Assembly (NCBI RefSeq): GCF_002904165.1
Contig: NZ_CVTD020000016.1
Location: forward strand, 1-64,000
Length of the DNA stretch: 64,000 bases
Reading direction: 5' to 3'
From: Herbinix hemicellulosilytica
Lineage (GTDB): Bacteria > Bacillota > Clostridia > Lachnospirales > Lachnospiraceae
The position numbers and the translations under genes were made by a program. Shown piece by piece: positions 46,353 through 56,855 of this stretch. Position 1 is the first letter of the stretch, and each line of letters starts with the position of its first letter. The notes beneath the pieces are model-generated. The model ran no database searches and had not been told where the DNA came from. It worked only from the letters and a program-made list of their open reading frames with translations.

Positions 46353-47558
46353 TCAATTCTTTTTAGCCTTATCAAGGCAATCGGTAAGTATACCGATCAT
46401 TTCATCCACATGATATTTGCCTGCAATGAGAGGCGGCAAAAATCTTATAACGTTGGCCCCGGCTGAAATCAGAATAAGGCCCATCTCTAACGCATCATTA
46501 ATGATATCTTTCACCGGAACCGAAAATTCCAGGCCTTGCATAAGGCCAATTCCGCGATGGTCACTTATAATGCTGTATTTGGACTTTAATTCGTTAAGCT
46601 TCTTATACAGATATTGTCCCGTTTTCTGAACATTTTCCGTAATGTTTCTGCTTTCGAACAAGTCAAATACCTTGCTTACAGCCGCTGTTACAAAAGGGTT
46701 ACCCCCGTAGGTAGTTCCGTGATCTCCGGGTTCAAAGGCGGATGCTATTTCTTCCGTTGCCGCAAAAGCTCCTACAGGGACTCCGCAACCCAAGGCCTTT
46801 GCGCAGGTTATTATATCCGGTTTAACATTATAATGCTGATAAGCATACATGGAGCCGGTCCTACCCATACCGCACTGAATTTCATCAAAAATCAGCACTA
46901 TCCCTTTGCTGTCACAAAGTTCTCTTACACCTCTGATGAAATCTTGCGCGGCGGGGTATATCCCCCCTTCCCCCTGTACCGGCTCCATTATGACAGCGCA
47001 GGTGTTATCATTTATTAAATCTTTAACGCTATCAAGATTGTTGAATTCGGCAAACTTTACCCCTCCGATTAAAGGCTCGAAAGGATCTCTGTATTTTTTT
47101 GTGCCCGTAACACTTAAAGCACCCATGCTTCTGCCGTGGAATGCCCGTTCCATTGATATTATTTCTCCACCGGTTTTGCCGGTTTTTTTATAATAGTACT
47201 TTCTGGCAAGTTTAATGGCTCCTTCCACAGCCTCCGTACCGCTGTTGGTGAAAAACACCCTGTCCATTCCCGATGCTTTTGCCAATTTCTGAGCCGCCTC
47301 TATAGCCGGTATGGTGTAAAAATAATTGGATGTATGCAAAAGCAGGTCTATCTGCTTTTTTAAAGCCTGATTATATTCTTCATCGTTGTATCCCAGGGCA
47401 AAAACCCCGATACCGGATGTAAAATCCAGATACTTCTTTCCGTTTATGTCATAAAGATACATACCTTCTCCCCGGTCAAGCACAAGCGGATACCTATTGT
47501 AGGTATGGATAAGGACTTTATTTGCTTCATCGATATAATGTTTGATTAAACTCATCAT
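46353..47558 (-). CDS. argD: Acetylornithine aminotransferase
   Basis: PLP enzyme of arginine synthesis that converts N-acetylglutamate semialdehyde to N-acetylornithine. Class III aminotransferase motifs in the 401-residue product are NSGTEAVEGAIKLARKY, AFHGRSMGALS, IFDEIQCGMGRTG and the Schiff-base Lys in TCAKALGCGVPVGAF. Length normal. GAGGGG precedes two adjacent ATG codons. It follows argB after 30 nt. Confidence 0.95.
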   Translation of the reverse strand: MMSLIKHYIDEANKVLIHTYNRYPLVLDRGEGMYLYDINGKKYLDFTSGIGVFALGYNDEEYNQALKKQIDLLLHTSNYFYTIPAIEAAQKLAKASGMDRVFFTNSGTEAVEGAIKLARKYYYKKTGKTGGEIISMERAFHGRSMGALSVTGTKKYRDPFEPLIGGVKFAEFNNLDSVKDLINDNTCAVIMEPVQGEGGIYPAAQDFIRGVRELCDSKGIVLIFDEIQCGMGRTGSMYAYQHYNVKPDIITCAKALGCGVPVGAFAATEEIASAFEPGDHGTTYGGNPFVTAAVSKVFDLFESRNITENVQKTGQYLYKKLNELKSKYSIISDHRGIGLMQGLEFSVPVKDIINDALEMGLILISAGANVIRFLPPLIAGKYHVDEMIGILTDCLDKAKKN

Positions 47559-47588
47559 TTCACATCCCCTCTGCCGATAGTTTCGTTA

Positions 47589-48491
47589 TTAAAATTCAAG
47601 TATTTCATTTTCAAAAAGGCTTTCTTTATGAATAATAGCAGTCCCTATCCCCCTGTTGGTAAAGAACTCAAGCAAAAGGCAGTGGGGCATTCTTCCGTCC
47701 AAAATATGTACTCTGGATACACCGTTTCTGACCGCATCCACGCAGTTTTTCAATTTAGGCAGCATGCCTCCCCCTACAAAACCTCCTGCAATAAGTTCAT
47801 CGGCCTTTTCTAAGGTAAGTACCGAAATAAGGCTGTTTTTATCTTCCGGATCGGCATAAACCCCTTCAATATCAGTTAGAAACACCAACTTCTCAGCACC
47901 GATGGCAGTTGCCACGGCACAGGCAACGTCATCGGCATTTATATTGTAATTGACAAAATTCTCATCAAGCCCTATAGGAGCGATAACCGGTACAAAATCA
48001 TTGTCGATTAAAGTATTTATAAGGTCGGTGTTAACCTCTTTGATATTGCCCACATAACCTATATCTTTGCCGTTTACATATCTTTTTTCAACTTTGAGGG
48101 TATTTCCATCCTTTCCGCTTATACCTACGGCCTTAACCCCCAGCCTTTCCACCATCTGGACCAGGCTTTTGTTAACTTTACCCAGCACCATTTCCACAAT
48201 TTCCATGGTAATTTCATCTGTAACCCTAAGTCCCTCAACAAAAACCGATTTATGGCCAAGCCTTTCCAGCCATTTTGTTATTTCCTTTCCTCCACCGTGG
48301 ACAATAATAGGTTTCATTCCGACTAATTTAAGGAGTGCAACATCTTTTATTACATTGGACTGAAGATTTTCATCAAGCATTGCACTGCCGCCGTATTTTA
48401 CTACAACTTTTTTATTATTGAATTTCTGTATATACGGCAGGGCTTCTATCAAGGTCTGAGCCTTTAGCACAATCTGATCCATGTCCTGCAT
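47589..48491 (-). CDS. argB: Acetylglutamate kinase
   Basis: Phosphorylates N-acetylglutamate, the second step of arginine synthesis. The 300-residue protein has the amino acid kinase motifs [41 protein letters not shown] and LTDIEGVY. Versions with an N-terminal extension such as this (about 25 residues before VVVKYGG) are usually inhibited by arginine; this is family knowledge, not tested. It is flanked by argJ (65-nt gap) and argD. Confidence 0.96.
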   Translation of the reverse strand: MQDMDQIVLKAQTLIEALPYIQKFNNKKVVVKYGGSAMLDENLQSNVIKDVALLKLVGMKPIIVHGGGKEITKWLERLGHKSVFVEGLRVTDEITMEIVEMVLGKVNKSLVQMVERLGVKAVGISGKDGNTLKVEKRYVNGKDIGYVGNIKEVNTDLINTLIDNDFVPVIAPIGLDENFVNYNINADDVACAVATAIGAEKLVFLTDIEGVYADPEDKNSLISVLTLEKADELIAGGFVGGGMLPKLKNCVDAVRNGVSRVHILDGRMPHCLLLEFFTNRGIGTAIIHKESLFENEILEF

Positions 48492-48556
48492 AGCAAAATT
48501 CCTTTCAGCTTATATTTTGAAATATGTTCAGAAGAAAGTACTATAATTAACTAAGA

Positions 48557-49777
48557 TTAAGACCGGTAGTCCGCATTTATTTTTACATAATCATATGTTA
48601 AATCGCATCCCCATGCTGTCGCAGCAGCAGAACCTTGTTTTATATCCACAAGCACCTTTACTTCATCGGCTGCAAATATATCGGTTGCCTTTTCTTCAGA
48701 GTAATCAACGGCTAAACCGTCTTTGGCAAGCATCAGGCTACCGTATGTACTTTCTATAACCAAATCTACCTTTTCCGGGTCGAAATCAACACCGCTGTAA
48801 CCTAAGGCACAAAGAACCCTTCCCCAATTGGCATCTTTTCCGAATATCATACTTTTTACAAGATTCGAAGAGATAACGGATTTACTTAATGTAGCGGCAT
48901 CTTCCCATGTTTTGGCCCCATTTACTGTTACTTCAAGAAGTTTTGTAGCCCCCTCTCCGTCTGCCGCCAGCATCTTAGAAAGCTTAGTTGTAACCATATT
49001 TAAGGCTTTACAGAATGTGTAATAATCTTCATTCTTTTCTTTTATCTCGGGATTGCCCGCCATACCGTTTGCAAGTATTACAAGAGTATCGTTGGTAGAT
49101 GTATCCCGGTCTACGGAAATCATATTAAAGGTATGCTTTACGTCTTCGCTTAATGCTTCCTGAAGCAGTTCTTTGCTTATTGACAGGTCTGTAGTCAAAA
49201 CAGCTATCATTGTGGCCATATTGGGGTGAATCATGCCCGATCCTTTAGCCATACCGCCCAAAGTTACTTCCTTACCGCCTATACTAAAGGTAACGGCACA
49301 TTCCTTGGAATATGTATCCGTAGTCATAATGGCTTCTGCCGCAAGGGTTCCCGCTTCTTTTGTTTCCTTAAGTTCCCCTACAAGTTTGGGTATATTATTT
49401 ACTATTATGTCTATAGGAAGTTGTTTGCCGATAACCCCGGTAGATGCCGTATACACAGCTTCAGTGGAAAGATTGAGATTTTCGGCCACTGTTTTTGCCA
49501 TAAGGTAATTATTTTTCCAGCCTTCTTCCCCAGTACAGGCATTGGCAACACCGCTGTTTATAATTACGGCCTGTATATTCTTGCTTTCCTTCGTAAGTTT
49601 TATATCCCATTTCACCGGTGCAGCTTTTACCACATTTGTAGTAAATACCCCTGCCCCTGAGGCAGGAACAACAGAGTATACCAAAGCCATATCTTTTCTT
49701 TTCTTTTTTATGCCTGCGTATATTCCGGCCGCCTTATAACCTTTAGGGGCTGTAACTCCTCCGTCAATAATTTTCAT
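48557..49777 (-). CDS. argJ: Bifunctional ornithine acetyltransferase / N-acetylglutamate synthase ArgJ
   Basis: Recycles the acetyl group between N-acetylornithine and glutamate. The 406-residue precursor contains the autoprocessing site MAKGSGMIHPNMATMIAVL, where cleavage before Thr gives two subunits. The N-terminal GVTAPKGYKAAGIYAGIK and C-terminal SGVDFDPEKVDL and DLTYDYVKINADYRS are typical. GAGGAAA precedes the ATG. A palindrome resembling an ARG box lies 20-35 nt upstream. With ArgJ present, no separate argA or argE is needed. Confidence 0.96.
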   Translation of the reverse strand: MKIIDGGVTAPKGYKAAGIYAGIKKKRKDMALVYSVVPASGAGVFTTNVVKAAPVKWDIKLTKESKNIQAVIINSGVANACTGEEGWKNNYLMAKTVAENLNLSTEAVYTASTGVIGKQLPIDIIVNNIPKLVGELKETKEAGTLAAEAIMTTDTYSKECAVTFSIGGKEVTLGGMAKGSGMIHPNMATMIAVLTTDLSISKELLQEALSEDVKHTFNMISVDRDTSTNDTLVILANGMAGNPEIKEKNEDYYTFCKALNMVTTKLSKMLAADGEGATKLLEVTVNGAKTWEDAATLSKSVISSNLVKSMIFGKDANWGRVLCALGYSGVDFDPEKVDLVIESTYGSLMLAKDGLAVDYSEEKATDIFAADEVKVLVDIKQGSAAATAWGCDLTYDYVKINADYRS

Positions 49778-49796
49778 AAAATTATTTCCTCCGTAT

Positions 49797-49812
49797 TTGA
49801 ATGGTTATTCAA
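49797..49812. promoter_or_regulatory. ARG-box-like operator upstream of argJ
   Basis: TTGAATGGTTATTCAA is a palindrome of the form TTGAAT-N4-ATTCAA, which fits the ArgR/AhrC consensus TNTGAATWWWWATTCANW well except for GG in the centre. It lies 20 nt upstream of the argJ start. A weaker second half-site (CGAATAATTATTTA) is at 49825-49838. It would give arginine-dependent repression of argJBD. Confidence 0.6.
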
Positions 49813-49888
49813 AACAAATTACAACGAATAATTATTTATAAACAATTCAGTTAGTAATTTATTTATAATTATACATATATATTAAATT

Positions 49889-50521
49889 TTATGCAATACC
49901 TTTTTTTATCTTTTTTATATTTATACCTTTTTTCAATAATTCTTCGTATATCCTTGCGATAGGAAAACCTACCACATTATAATAATCGCCTTGGATTTCT
50001 TTTATATAAATTCCGAATTCCCCCTGGATTGCATAAGCCCCGGCCTTGTCATAAGGCTCTCCCGAATCTACATAATCTTCTATTTCTTCTTTTGACAAGA
50101 GCTTAACCGACACCCGGGTTCTCACATTAAATACTATACTTTCTTCTCCATTTATGTCTGCATTATCACTCTTATTTCTTCTTATAATAATAGCCACACC
50201 GGTATATACGTCGTGAATATCACCGGAAAGGCCGTTTAACATTCTTATTGCATCATCTCTGTCTTTAGGTTTACCTAAAACCTGCCCCTTATGATAAACT
50301 ACGGTATCTGCTCCGATAATAATTAAATTTTCCCTTTCGTCAGCGAAACGGCCTGCTACTTCTTTAGCCTTTACAGAAGCCAAAGCCTCCACCAGTTTAG
50401 AAGGATCCGATTCCTTAATATCTTCATTTACATAAGAAGGAACGGTTTCAAAACCAATTCCCATCTGATTCATTATCTCTTTTCTTCTCGGTGATCCTGA
50501 AGCTAAAATAATACGATACAT
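49889..50521 (-). CDS. maf: Maf-like nucleoside triphosphate pyrophosphatase
   Basis: House-cleaning dNTP/NTP pyrophosphatase linked to septum formation in Bacillus. The 210-residue protein has IILASGSPRRKEIM at the N-terminus, GADTVV near 69-75, GKPKDRDDAIRML and the YDKAGAYAIQG motif. These place it in the YhdE/Maf subgroup, which prefers dTTP/UTP. It lies upstream of argJ and is divergent from argG. The start ATG has AAAGGG upstream. Confidence 0.94.
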   Translation of the reverse strand: MYRIILASGSPRRKEIMNQMGIGFETVPSYVNEDIKESDPSKLVEALASVKAKEVAGRFADERENLIIIGADTVVYHKGQVLGKPKDRDDAIRMLNGLSGDIHDVYTGVAIIIRRNKSDNADINGEESIVFNVRTRVSVKLLSKEEIEDYVDSGEPYDKAGAYAIQGEFGIYIKEIQGDYYNVVGFPIARIYEELLKKGINIKKIKKGIA

Positions 50522-50813
50522 TTTCTTCTACCCTTTCATTTGTATTTTTATTTTTTGGACTAAATATTGCTTAATATTTTGTCGGTTGAGAATTTCTGCC
50601 GGCTATTAGTTAAGTTCAGTAGTTACTTCATATTTTCCGGTTTATCATGTTCCGATTGACCTACAATAAGAACAAAAATAAGACAAGTACAAGCTGCTAA
50701 TTGTATTATATAACATTTCCGATAAATAATTTCTTCAAAATATTAATATTATTTATAAGAATAATTTGATAAATGTCAATTTTGTATTTTTATAAATTTT
50801 TGAAAGAAAAATA

Positions 50814-50842
50814 TTGCATTTTTATAAATAGTATTGTATATT
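50814..50842 (+). promoter_or_regulatory. Predicted promoter of argG
   Basis: TTGCAT (50814-50819) and TATATT (50837-50842) are separated by 17 nt, about 155 nt upstream of argG. The -35 overlaps TTGCAT-TTTT-AT, a partial ARG-box half-site, which would suit arginine control. The 475-nt gap between maf and argG otherwise holds AT-rich DNA and a small hairpin GTGTT/AACAC near 50931-50945. Confidence 0.4.
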
Positions 50843-50996
50843 TAAACATATAAAATTTTATCTGATTAAATATATTAATTCAAATTTGATACTTCTTATT
50901 TGGGACCTTTGCATTTAAAGCCTGGCTTATGTGTTTATGAAACACTATCGGATATATAACACCAATCTTAATTATAAAACAAAACGGAGGGTTTTT

Positions 50997-52196
50997 ATGA
51001 AAGAAAAAATAGTTCTTGCTTATTCAGGCGGCCTGGATACTACTGCCATCATCCCCTGGTTGAAAGAAAATTTTGATTATGAGGTAATATGTGTCTGTGT
51101 AGATGTCGGCCAGGAAAGTGAGCTCGACGGCCTTGAAGAAAGGGCAAAATTGTCCGGGGCCTCCAAATTGTACATTGAGAATGCCGTGGATGAGTTCGTA
51201 AATGATTATATTATTCCCTGTGTAAAGGCAGGTGCCGTATACGAGAACAAATACCTTCTTGGTACTTCGATGGCAAGACCGGTTATAGCTAAAAGGCTTG
51301 TTGAAATCGCAAGAAAAGAGGGAGCGACCGCAATATGTCACGGTGCAACCGGCAAAGGAAACGATCAGGTAAGATTTGAACTTACAATCAAAGCCCTGGC
51401 TCCCGACTTAAAAATAATTGCTCCATGGAGAATGTGGAATCTTAAGTCACGGGAAGAAGAAATAAAATACTGCGCCGACCACGGCATTACCCTGCCGTTC
51501 TCGGCTAAAAACAGTTATTCCCGTGACCGCAATATCTGGCACTTAAGCCACGAAGGCTTAGAATTGGAAGATCCTTCAATAGCTCCGGACTATGATAACC
51601 TATTAGTTCTTAGCGTTCCGCCCCAAAAAGCTCCGGATCAGGGTGAAACTATAAGCCTGACCTTTGAAAAAGGCATTCCTGCCTCGTTAAACGGCAAATC
51701 TATGACTCCTACCGAAATTATTAAGGAGCTTAATGTGCTTGGCGGAAAACACGGAATAGGTATTGTGGATATAGTAGAAAACCGCGTTGTAGGTATGAAA
51801 TCCAGAGGAGTTTATGAAACACCCGGTGGAACCATACTTATGGAAGCCCATACTCAACTGGAAGAGCTGATACTGGACCGGGATACCCTGTCCGTAAAGA
51901 AAGAAATCGCAAACCGCTTTGCTTCTTTAGTATATGAAGGCAAATGGTTTACTCCTTTAAGAAAGGCTTATCAGGCTTTTGTGGATGTTACCCAGGAATA
52001 TGTTTCCGGCGAAGTCAAACTGATGCTGTATAAAGGAAACATTATCAAGCAGGGAACAACTTCTCCTTATTCTTTATATGATGAAAATATAGCATCCTTC
52101 ACTACGGGAGATTTATATGACCATAAGGATGCGGAAGGATTTATAAACTTATTTGGTTTACCTATGAAAGTTCGTGCATTAAAGTATGGGTTATAA
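50997..52196 (+). CDS. argG: Argininosuccinate synthase
   Basis: ATP-dependent condensation of citrulline and aspartate. The 399-residue protein has the PP-loop [11 protein letters not shown] at the N-terminus, [31 protein letters not shown] and [15 protein letters not shown]. The ATG at 50997 follows GGAGG at 6 nt; the frame is open to 50931 without a site. It is alone on the plus strand; argH, argC and argF are not in the window. Confidence 0.97.
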   Translation: MKEKIVLAYSGGLDTTAIIPWLKENFDYEVICVCVDVGQESELDGLEERAKLSGASKLYIENAVDEFVNDYIIPCVKAGAVYENKYLLGTSMARPVIAKRLVEIARKEGATAICHGATGKGNDQVRFELTIKALAPDLKIIAPWRMWNLKSREEEIKYCADHGITLPFSAKNSYSRDRNIWHLSHEGLELEDPSIAPDYDNLLVLSVPPQKAPDQGETISLTFEKGIPASLNGKSMTPTEIIKELNVLGGKHGIGIVDIVENRVVGMKSRGVYETPGGTILMEAHTQLEELILDRDTLSVKKEIANRFASLVYEGKWFTPLRKAYQAFVDVTQEYVSGEVKLMLYKGNIIKQGTTSPYSLYDENIASFTTGDLYDHKDAEGFINLFGLPMKVRALKYGL

Positions 52197-52328
52197 ACAA
52201 TTCGCCTGCAACTTTGACTTCGGTTTACATATCCGTTCCGGCATATCGAAAATGTATTTGCAAATTGGCAAAGAATTTTTCCTAAGAGGAAAAATGAATA
52301 ATTTTATAACGTCGTAATTATTACATAA

Positions 52329-52371
52329 AACAGGGTGTATTCTATACTAAAGCAGTAGAATACACCCTGTT
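52329..52371. terminator. Bidirectional terminator between argG and the hydrolase gene
   Basis: A perfect 16-bp stem (52329-52344 with 52356-52371; arms begin AACAGGGTGTATT) with an 11-nt loop lies between two convergent genes. The minus side continues with TTTTA; the plus side has a poor T tract. It probably serves both argG and the alpha/beta hydrolase gene. The remaining 340-nt gap is AT-rich with nothing else seen. Confidence 0.65.
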
Positions 52372-52536
52372 ATTGAATACGATTATTTAGTTCTTATTTT
52401 TAGTTAATTTAAAATTTAACAATCCAATATTAAATAAGTTTTCAAATCTTTTTTTCTAAATCAACTTAATTCTTCTATTTACGTTAATAAGGTAAACAGT
52501 TTTCCAAATAAATTGTAGTTTCTTTTATTATATTAA

Positions 52537-53493
52537 TCATATGCTTATATATTTTCTTACAAAATTTTCAACCTTCTTGGCATATTCATCCCTGTTAATA
52601 ACACTGGACTTGGTATGTCCGGCATGGGCAACCAAATATAAGGCCTTGTTTTTCTTTTTGCTTGCATACATTTTTCTTGACATTTCTGCCGGGACATAAT
52701 TGTCCTTCTTACCGTGAATAAATAAAATCGGTGTGTCAACTTTGCTCACTGCAAAAATCGGTGAAACGTCTTCAAACCGAAAACCGGCCCTTAAATATGT
52801 CACAAAGCTTTCCAAAGGAATCAGAAATTTAGGCATATGATAATAATGTTTGAATTGGTGTATTAGTAGCTCTTTCAAATCTGAATAAGCAGAATCGGCA
52901 ATAGCGCAAACTACTCTGTTATCTATACCCAGGTGAAGTAAAACGGTAGCAGCCCCCATTGATTCTCCGTGGGTTACTATCTGACAACCGGGCCCGTAAG
53001 TGTCATAACACCAATCAACCAGTTTCTTTAGGTCAAATTTTTCATAGTAACCCATAGTGGTATAAGCTTTTCCGCTTAAACCATGATTTCTGTGGTCATA
53101 GATTATTACTATAAAACCCATTTTCAAAAAAATTTCCGCATAAATCAAGGATCTGTATTTGCTTTGGCAAAAACCGTGACACAGAATTGCAATCGGTATC
53201 TTACTGTTTTGATGCCCGGTATCGCTTACGTTTTCTAAAGCGGAATCCTTAGATTTTATGCGGTCTTTTTTGTACTCTCTGCCGTCTAAAAGTTCGCAGG
53301 ACAGGTAATATCCGTAATCTGAAAAAATCTTAAATCTTTCCTTTTTTGTTTTCTTGTATAATTCCTCATCAAATTTGCCGGATTTTAACTCCATACGATA
53401 TACCCTGTCACTGGGTAACCTTTTGGGCCTAATAATCATATCGGAAAGCCACCATATATTCGTACCAAACCATAAAAGCAAAAATTTTATCAT
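52537..53493 (-). CDS. Alpha/beta hydrolase with N-terminal membrane segment
   Basis: A 318-residue serine hydrolase of the YqkD/BAAT-like kind. The N-terminus is hydrophobic (about 2-18). The oxyanion region LCHGFCQSK, the nucleophile elbow THGESMGAAT, a catalytic Asp in HGKKDNYVP and a His in HAGHTKS complete the triad. The insert rich in Lys and Ser (about 70-95) is unusual. The substrate is unknown. GGAGATGG precedes the start. Confidence 0.85.
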   Translation of the reverse strand: MIKFLLLWFGTNIWWLSDMIIRPKRLPSDRVYRMELKSGKFDEELYKKTKKERFKIFSDYGYYLSCELLDGREYKKDRIKSKDSALENVSDTGHQNSKIPIAILCHGFCQSKYRSLIYAEIFLKMGFIVIIYDHRNHGLSGKAYTTMGYYEKFDLKKLVDWCYDTYGPGCQIVTHGESMGAATVLLHLGIDNRVVCAIADSAYSDLKELLIHQFKHYYHMPKFLIPLESFVTYLRAGFRFEDVSPIFAVSKVDTPILFIHGKKDNYVPAEMSRKMYASKKKNKALYLVAHAGHTKSSVINRDEYAKKVENFVRKYISI

Positions 53494-53561
53494 GACCCAT
53501 CTCCGTATATTATAGATACCATTAGGATATCCAATAATAAACAGATTATACCTTTCTATGA

Positions 53562-54383
53562 TCAGCCTTCCGGTTTAAACTTATCAAAAATAATTAAATC
53601 AAAATAATCTTTATTTTCATCCAGCTCCTGCTGCGATTTTATAGTCCATGCAACCGTTTTTACTTTATACAGCTTTCTGCATATTGAAAAAGAAAGGTCC
53701 TTTTTATAAATATGATGATAAGCAATAAAATCCGGTTTTGTAAGGAAATTAAAAAGCAGATGCTTTAAGATAAAAAACTGCATTTTGCTGCCTTCTATCT
53801 TATCCTTAATAAAATCGGTAGACAACTGGCCTCTGACTACATGAGGATAATGCTTCTTATACCATATAAGTCCAAAAGGATTAAAAGATTCTATACAGTA
53901 CAAACCTTTATAATTTGCCAGTTCTTTAGCTACCGCCCTGCAGGTTTCACCGGGTTCCCAGGGAATTTTTAATTCAACAATTACCGGCACCTTTCCGTCT
54001 ATGCAGTCAAGGACTTCCCTGAAAGTCGGTATAGTTTCCTTGGATTTAAACAGTTTATAATTCTTTAGCTCTTTGTAAGTCAGTTCTGCTACCTTCTTAT
54101 CAACGCCACAGGCCCGCTTTAAATCATAGTCATGAAATACCACCGGAACATTATCTTTTGTAAGCTGAACATCAAGTTCAATTCCGTAACCGTTTTCTAC
54201 AGCCAGCTTAAATGCAGGCAGTGAATTTTCAGGAGCCTTGGACTTATTATTGTGATAACCCCGGTGGGCATAAAGCCACCCGTCAAATTTCTTAAGCTCA
54301 GGATTTTTCTTAAGCTTTGGCATAATTGCAAGAAGATAAAGCAGTATCAGTACGGCAGCAAAAATCAAAAAACCCTGTAACAT
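53562..54383 (-). CDS. Glycerophosphodiester phosphodiesterase
   Basis: Hydrolyses glycerophosphodiesters to glycerol 3-phosphate and an alcohol. The 273-residue product has an N-terminal membrane segment (about 3-20), AHRGYHNNKSKAPENSLPAF with the catalytic His/Arg, ELDVQLTKDNVPVVFHDYDLKR with the metal-binding Glu, Asp and second His, and VELKIPWEPG. The GDPD fold is clear. AAGGAG precedes the ATG. It is 68 nt upstream of the hydrolase gene in the same direction. Confidence 0.93.
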   Translation of the reverse strand: MLQGFLIFAAVLILLYLLAIMPKLKKNPELKKFDGWLYAHRGYHNNKSKAPENSLPAFKLAVENGYGIELDVQLTKDNVPVVFHDYDLKRACGVDKKVAELTYKELKNYKLFKSKETIPTFREVLDCIDGKVPVIVELKIPWEPGETCRAVAKELANYKGLYCIESFNPFGLIWYKKHYPHVVRGQLSTDFIKDKIEGSKMQFFILKHLLFNFLTKPDFIAYHHIYKKDLSFSICRKLYKVKTVAWTIKSQQELDENKDYFDLIIFDKFKPEG

Positions 54384-54510
54384 ATCGGTTTCTCCTTAGA
54401 TGTTAAAATTAATAACGTTATGTATTAAATTTTAATAATACAAGCAACCTACAATTATAATTACTGCATTTAAAAATGCAATATCTTTTTATTGCCATAC
54501 TCCCATTTTC

Positions 54511-55788
54511 CTATTCAATATCTTCTGTTAAACCTTTCGGCGGTTTTGAATCTCCGTGCTTAACAAATAGCATAGTACAAAGAGATGCCAGGGAGAATAC
54601 TACGGCATAAGGAAACAGGGTATAATAACCGATCTTCTCCAAAAGAAAACCGGATACAATAGGGGTTATTATCTGGGCAGACATTGAAAAAGTATAATAA
54701 TATCCGGTATATCTGCCGGTATCAGCACTCTTGCACATTTCAACCACCATAGGATAGGAATTGACATTGATGGCTGCCCATCCTATACCGGTACATGCAA
54801 ATACAACGTTTATTAGAGGTGAAGCTTCTTTAAACATTAGCCCGCATATATAGGAAAAGGTCATAAGTATTATACCGCCTATAATTGTCTTTTTCCTTCC
54901 TATTTTACTTGAAATTATACCTATGGGCAGATAGCTTATTAAAGCCGCTACCATAGCCACCATCAAAGGCAATGTATATGATCCGCCCGAATATCCCCAA
55001 ACCTTGTCCGCATATCTTGAAAATGCGGTTTTTACAGCATTATAGGCAAAAAACCAAAGAAAAATCGATGTCATAATGAATATAAAACTGCGCCTTACAT
55101 CCGCAGGCATCTTTGCATCAGCTACATCGTTAATCGCCGGTTTTTCATCTTCCCCTATTATATTTGCTTCATTCTCCTCTTTTGCTACCTGTTCTCTTAA
55201 CTTATTCTCGTTTATTGTTAGTAGTAGAAAAATTACCGATAAAATCATTATTGCAACAACGCTTAAAAATACGGGAAGATTTATGGACCCGTCATCCTTA
55301 TACAAAAGCAGGGTCATAACAAGGGCATATGCCCCGCCCAAGGTTCCCATAAGATTAATAATAGAATTTGCCTTGCTTCTTAAAGGTTTTGGGGTAACAT
55401 CCGGCATAAGGGCTACCGCGGGTGAACGATAGGATGCCATGGCAAGCAAGGTAAAACCTAAAGCTATTATAAACAACGTAAAGTTTCTTAAATGTTCCGC
55501 TATAGGCAGTATAATTATAAATAAGGATGCGGCAAAAGTTCCTCCGGCAATAAACGGCATTCTCCTGCCTAATCGGGTATTAACCTTATCCGACAAGGCC
55601 CCCAAAAGCGGAAGCAAAAATAAAGCAAGCACATTGTCTATAGCCATAATAGCACCCACAACCGTCTCTCCTAGACCGAATGTGCCTTCCAGCATCTTAG
55701 GGATTATGCCGTCATAAAGCTCCCAAAATGCACAGATTGATAAAAACGCAAACCCCACAAAAAATGTCCTTTTGTAATTCAGTTTCAT
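54511..55788 (-). CDS. MFS transporter, SLC45/sucrose-transporter-like
   Basis: A 425-residue membrane transporter with about twelve segments. The first half has FAFLSICAFWELYDGIIP and GALSDKVNTRLGRRMPFI, a loop pattern of the sugar/GPH-like MFS group. A charged cytoplasmic loop (NKLREQVAKEENEANII) separates the two halves. The substrate is probably a sugar or glycoside, by analogy only. GGAGG lies 6 nt before the ATG at 55788; the frame is open to 55833. Confidence 0.82.
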   Translation of the reverse strand: MKLNYKRTFFVGFAFLSICAFWELYDGIIPKMLEGTFGLGETVVGAIMAIDNVLALFLLPLLGALSDKVNTRLGRRMPFIAGGTFAASLFIIILPIAEHLRNFTLFIIALGFTLLAMASYRSPAVALMPDVTPKPLRSKANSIINLMGTLGGAYALVMTLLLYKDDGSINLPVFLSVVAIMILSVIFLLLTINENKLREQVAKEENEANIIGEDEKPAINDVADAKMPADVRRSFIFIMTSIFLWFFAYNAVKTAFSRYADKVWGYSGGSYTLPLMVAMVAALISYLPIGIISSKIGRKKTIIGGIILMTFSYICGLMFKEASPLINVVFACTGIGWAAINVNSYPMVVEMCKSADTGRYTGYYYTFSMSAQIITPIVSGFLLEKIGYYTLFPYAVVFSLASLCTMLFVKHGDSKPPKGLTEDIE

Positions 55789-55914
55789 CATAACCCTCCA
55801 TTCATTCCTTCTCCTGTTAAGCCTTTGCGGCATTATAGATACAGGTAAATCAAATTACCCGACATCCCTTTTTAAATAATATCATACGACAACTACTATT
55901 AAATCCTAAGTATA

Positions 55915-56673
55915 CTACCTTAAATTCTTGGCGTTAAAAACATATACTCCGATTCCGACAGCTATTGTAAGATTTAGTGAATCCACATCTTCAGTCTGCG
56001 GAATTTTAACGCTTGTGCCTGCGTTAAGGAACGAATCGTCAAGTCCCGTAGCTTCGTTGCCAAAAACCAAAGAAAAAAGCTCCGATTTGGAGCAATCGGC
56101 TATATCAAGCGTTCTTTCACCGTTAAGCATAAAAGTAAATACGTCATGATCTTTATACTGCCTTCGATATTCATCAAAAGATTCAAAAAATTGAAAATTA
56201 ACCTTAAATAAAGCTCCCATAGATGCCCTGACACACTTTGGATTAAAAATATCGGCTCCGGGAAGAATTATAGCTAAGTCATAAATGCCAAAGCCCGCAA
56301 TTGTTCTTAAGATAGTACCTAAATTACCCATATTGCTTGGATTTACCAGAACTATATGGGACTTGTCCTGTGACAGCCTGCAGGAATACTTATCAAATAT
56401 TCCTGCCACATAACAATTCTCCTTGTCGCTTAATTTACTTATAAGCTTGTCATTGATTTCCACGGGTATATTATGCTTTTTGCAAAGGTCCATAAGCCCG
56501 TCCATATCCGTATAGCTGGAGTGGGCCACTACTTGCCGTACCTTTTCGGGTTTACTTAAAATAAGTTCATAGGTTGGGAATGCTCCCAAGGTATAAGAAT
56601 ATTCTGCGTCTTTTTTGTATGGTTTAATTTGAACTTTATCAGAACTATTTTTACCTTCTTTTTTATGTTCCAT
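55915..56673 (-). CDS. TrmH/SpoU-family RNA methyltransferase
   Basis: SPOUT methyltransferase that 2'-O-methylates rRNA or tRNA. The 252-residue protein has the three SpoU motifs NPSNMGNLGTILRT, FGNEATGLDD and VDSLNLTIAVGIGVYVF, preceded by an N-terminal substrate-binding domain. The knot motifs are intact. The exact target nucleotide cannot be told. Start ATG at 56673. Confidence 0.9.
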   Translation of the reverse strand: MEHKKEGKNSSDKVQIKPYKKDAEYSYTLGAFPTYELILSKPEKVRQVVAHSSYTDMDGLMDLCKKHNIPVEINDKLISKLSDKENCYVAGIFDKYSCRLSQDKSHIVLVNPSNMGNLGTILRTIAGFGIYDLAIILPGADIFNPKCVRASMGALFKVNFQFFESFDEYRRQYKDHDVFTFMLNGERTLDIADCSKSELFSLVFGNEATGLDDSFLNAGTSVKIPQTEDVDSLNLTIAVGIGVYVFNAKNLR

Positions 56674-56855
56674 AGCATAACTCCGATATTAATTTTTATT
56701 ATTAAACTAATTCCTTATCCGAAACTTATTATTTAATATAGCACAGTCCGTATATTCCTTCAGTACCCCGAAACTTATATCCTGACAGGAAACCAAAGGT
56801 TTTATGATTTTTTGGACTGTGCCACCTTAATTATTTTAACCTGCTTTATTTAACC

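Noticed and set aside
50597-50760. T-box or other leader riboswitch upstream of maf or argG
   Set aside because: No T-box sequence (TGGNACC) or known aptamer core was seen.
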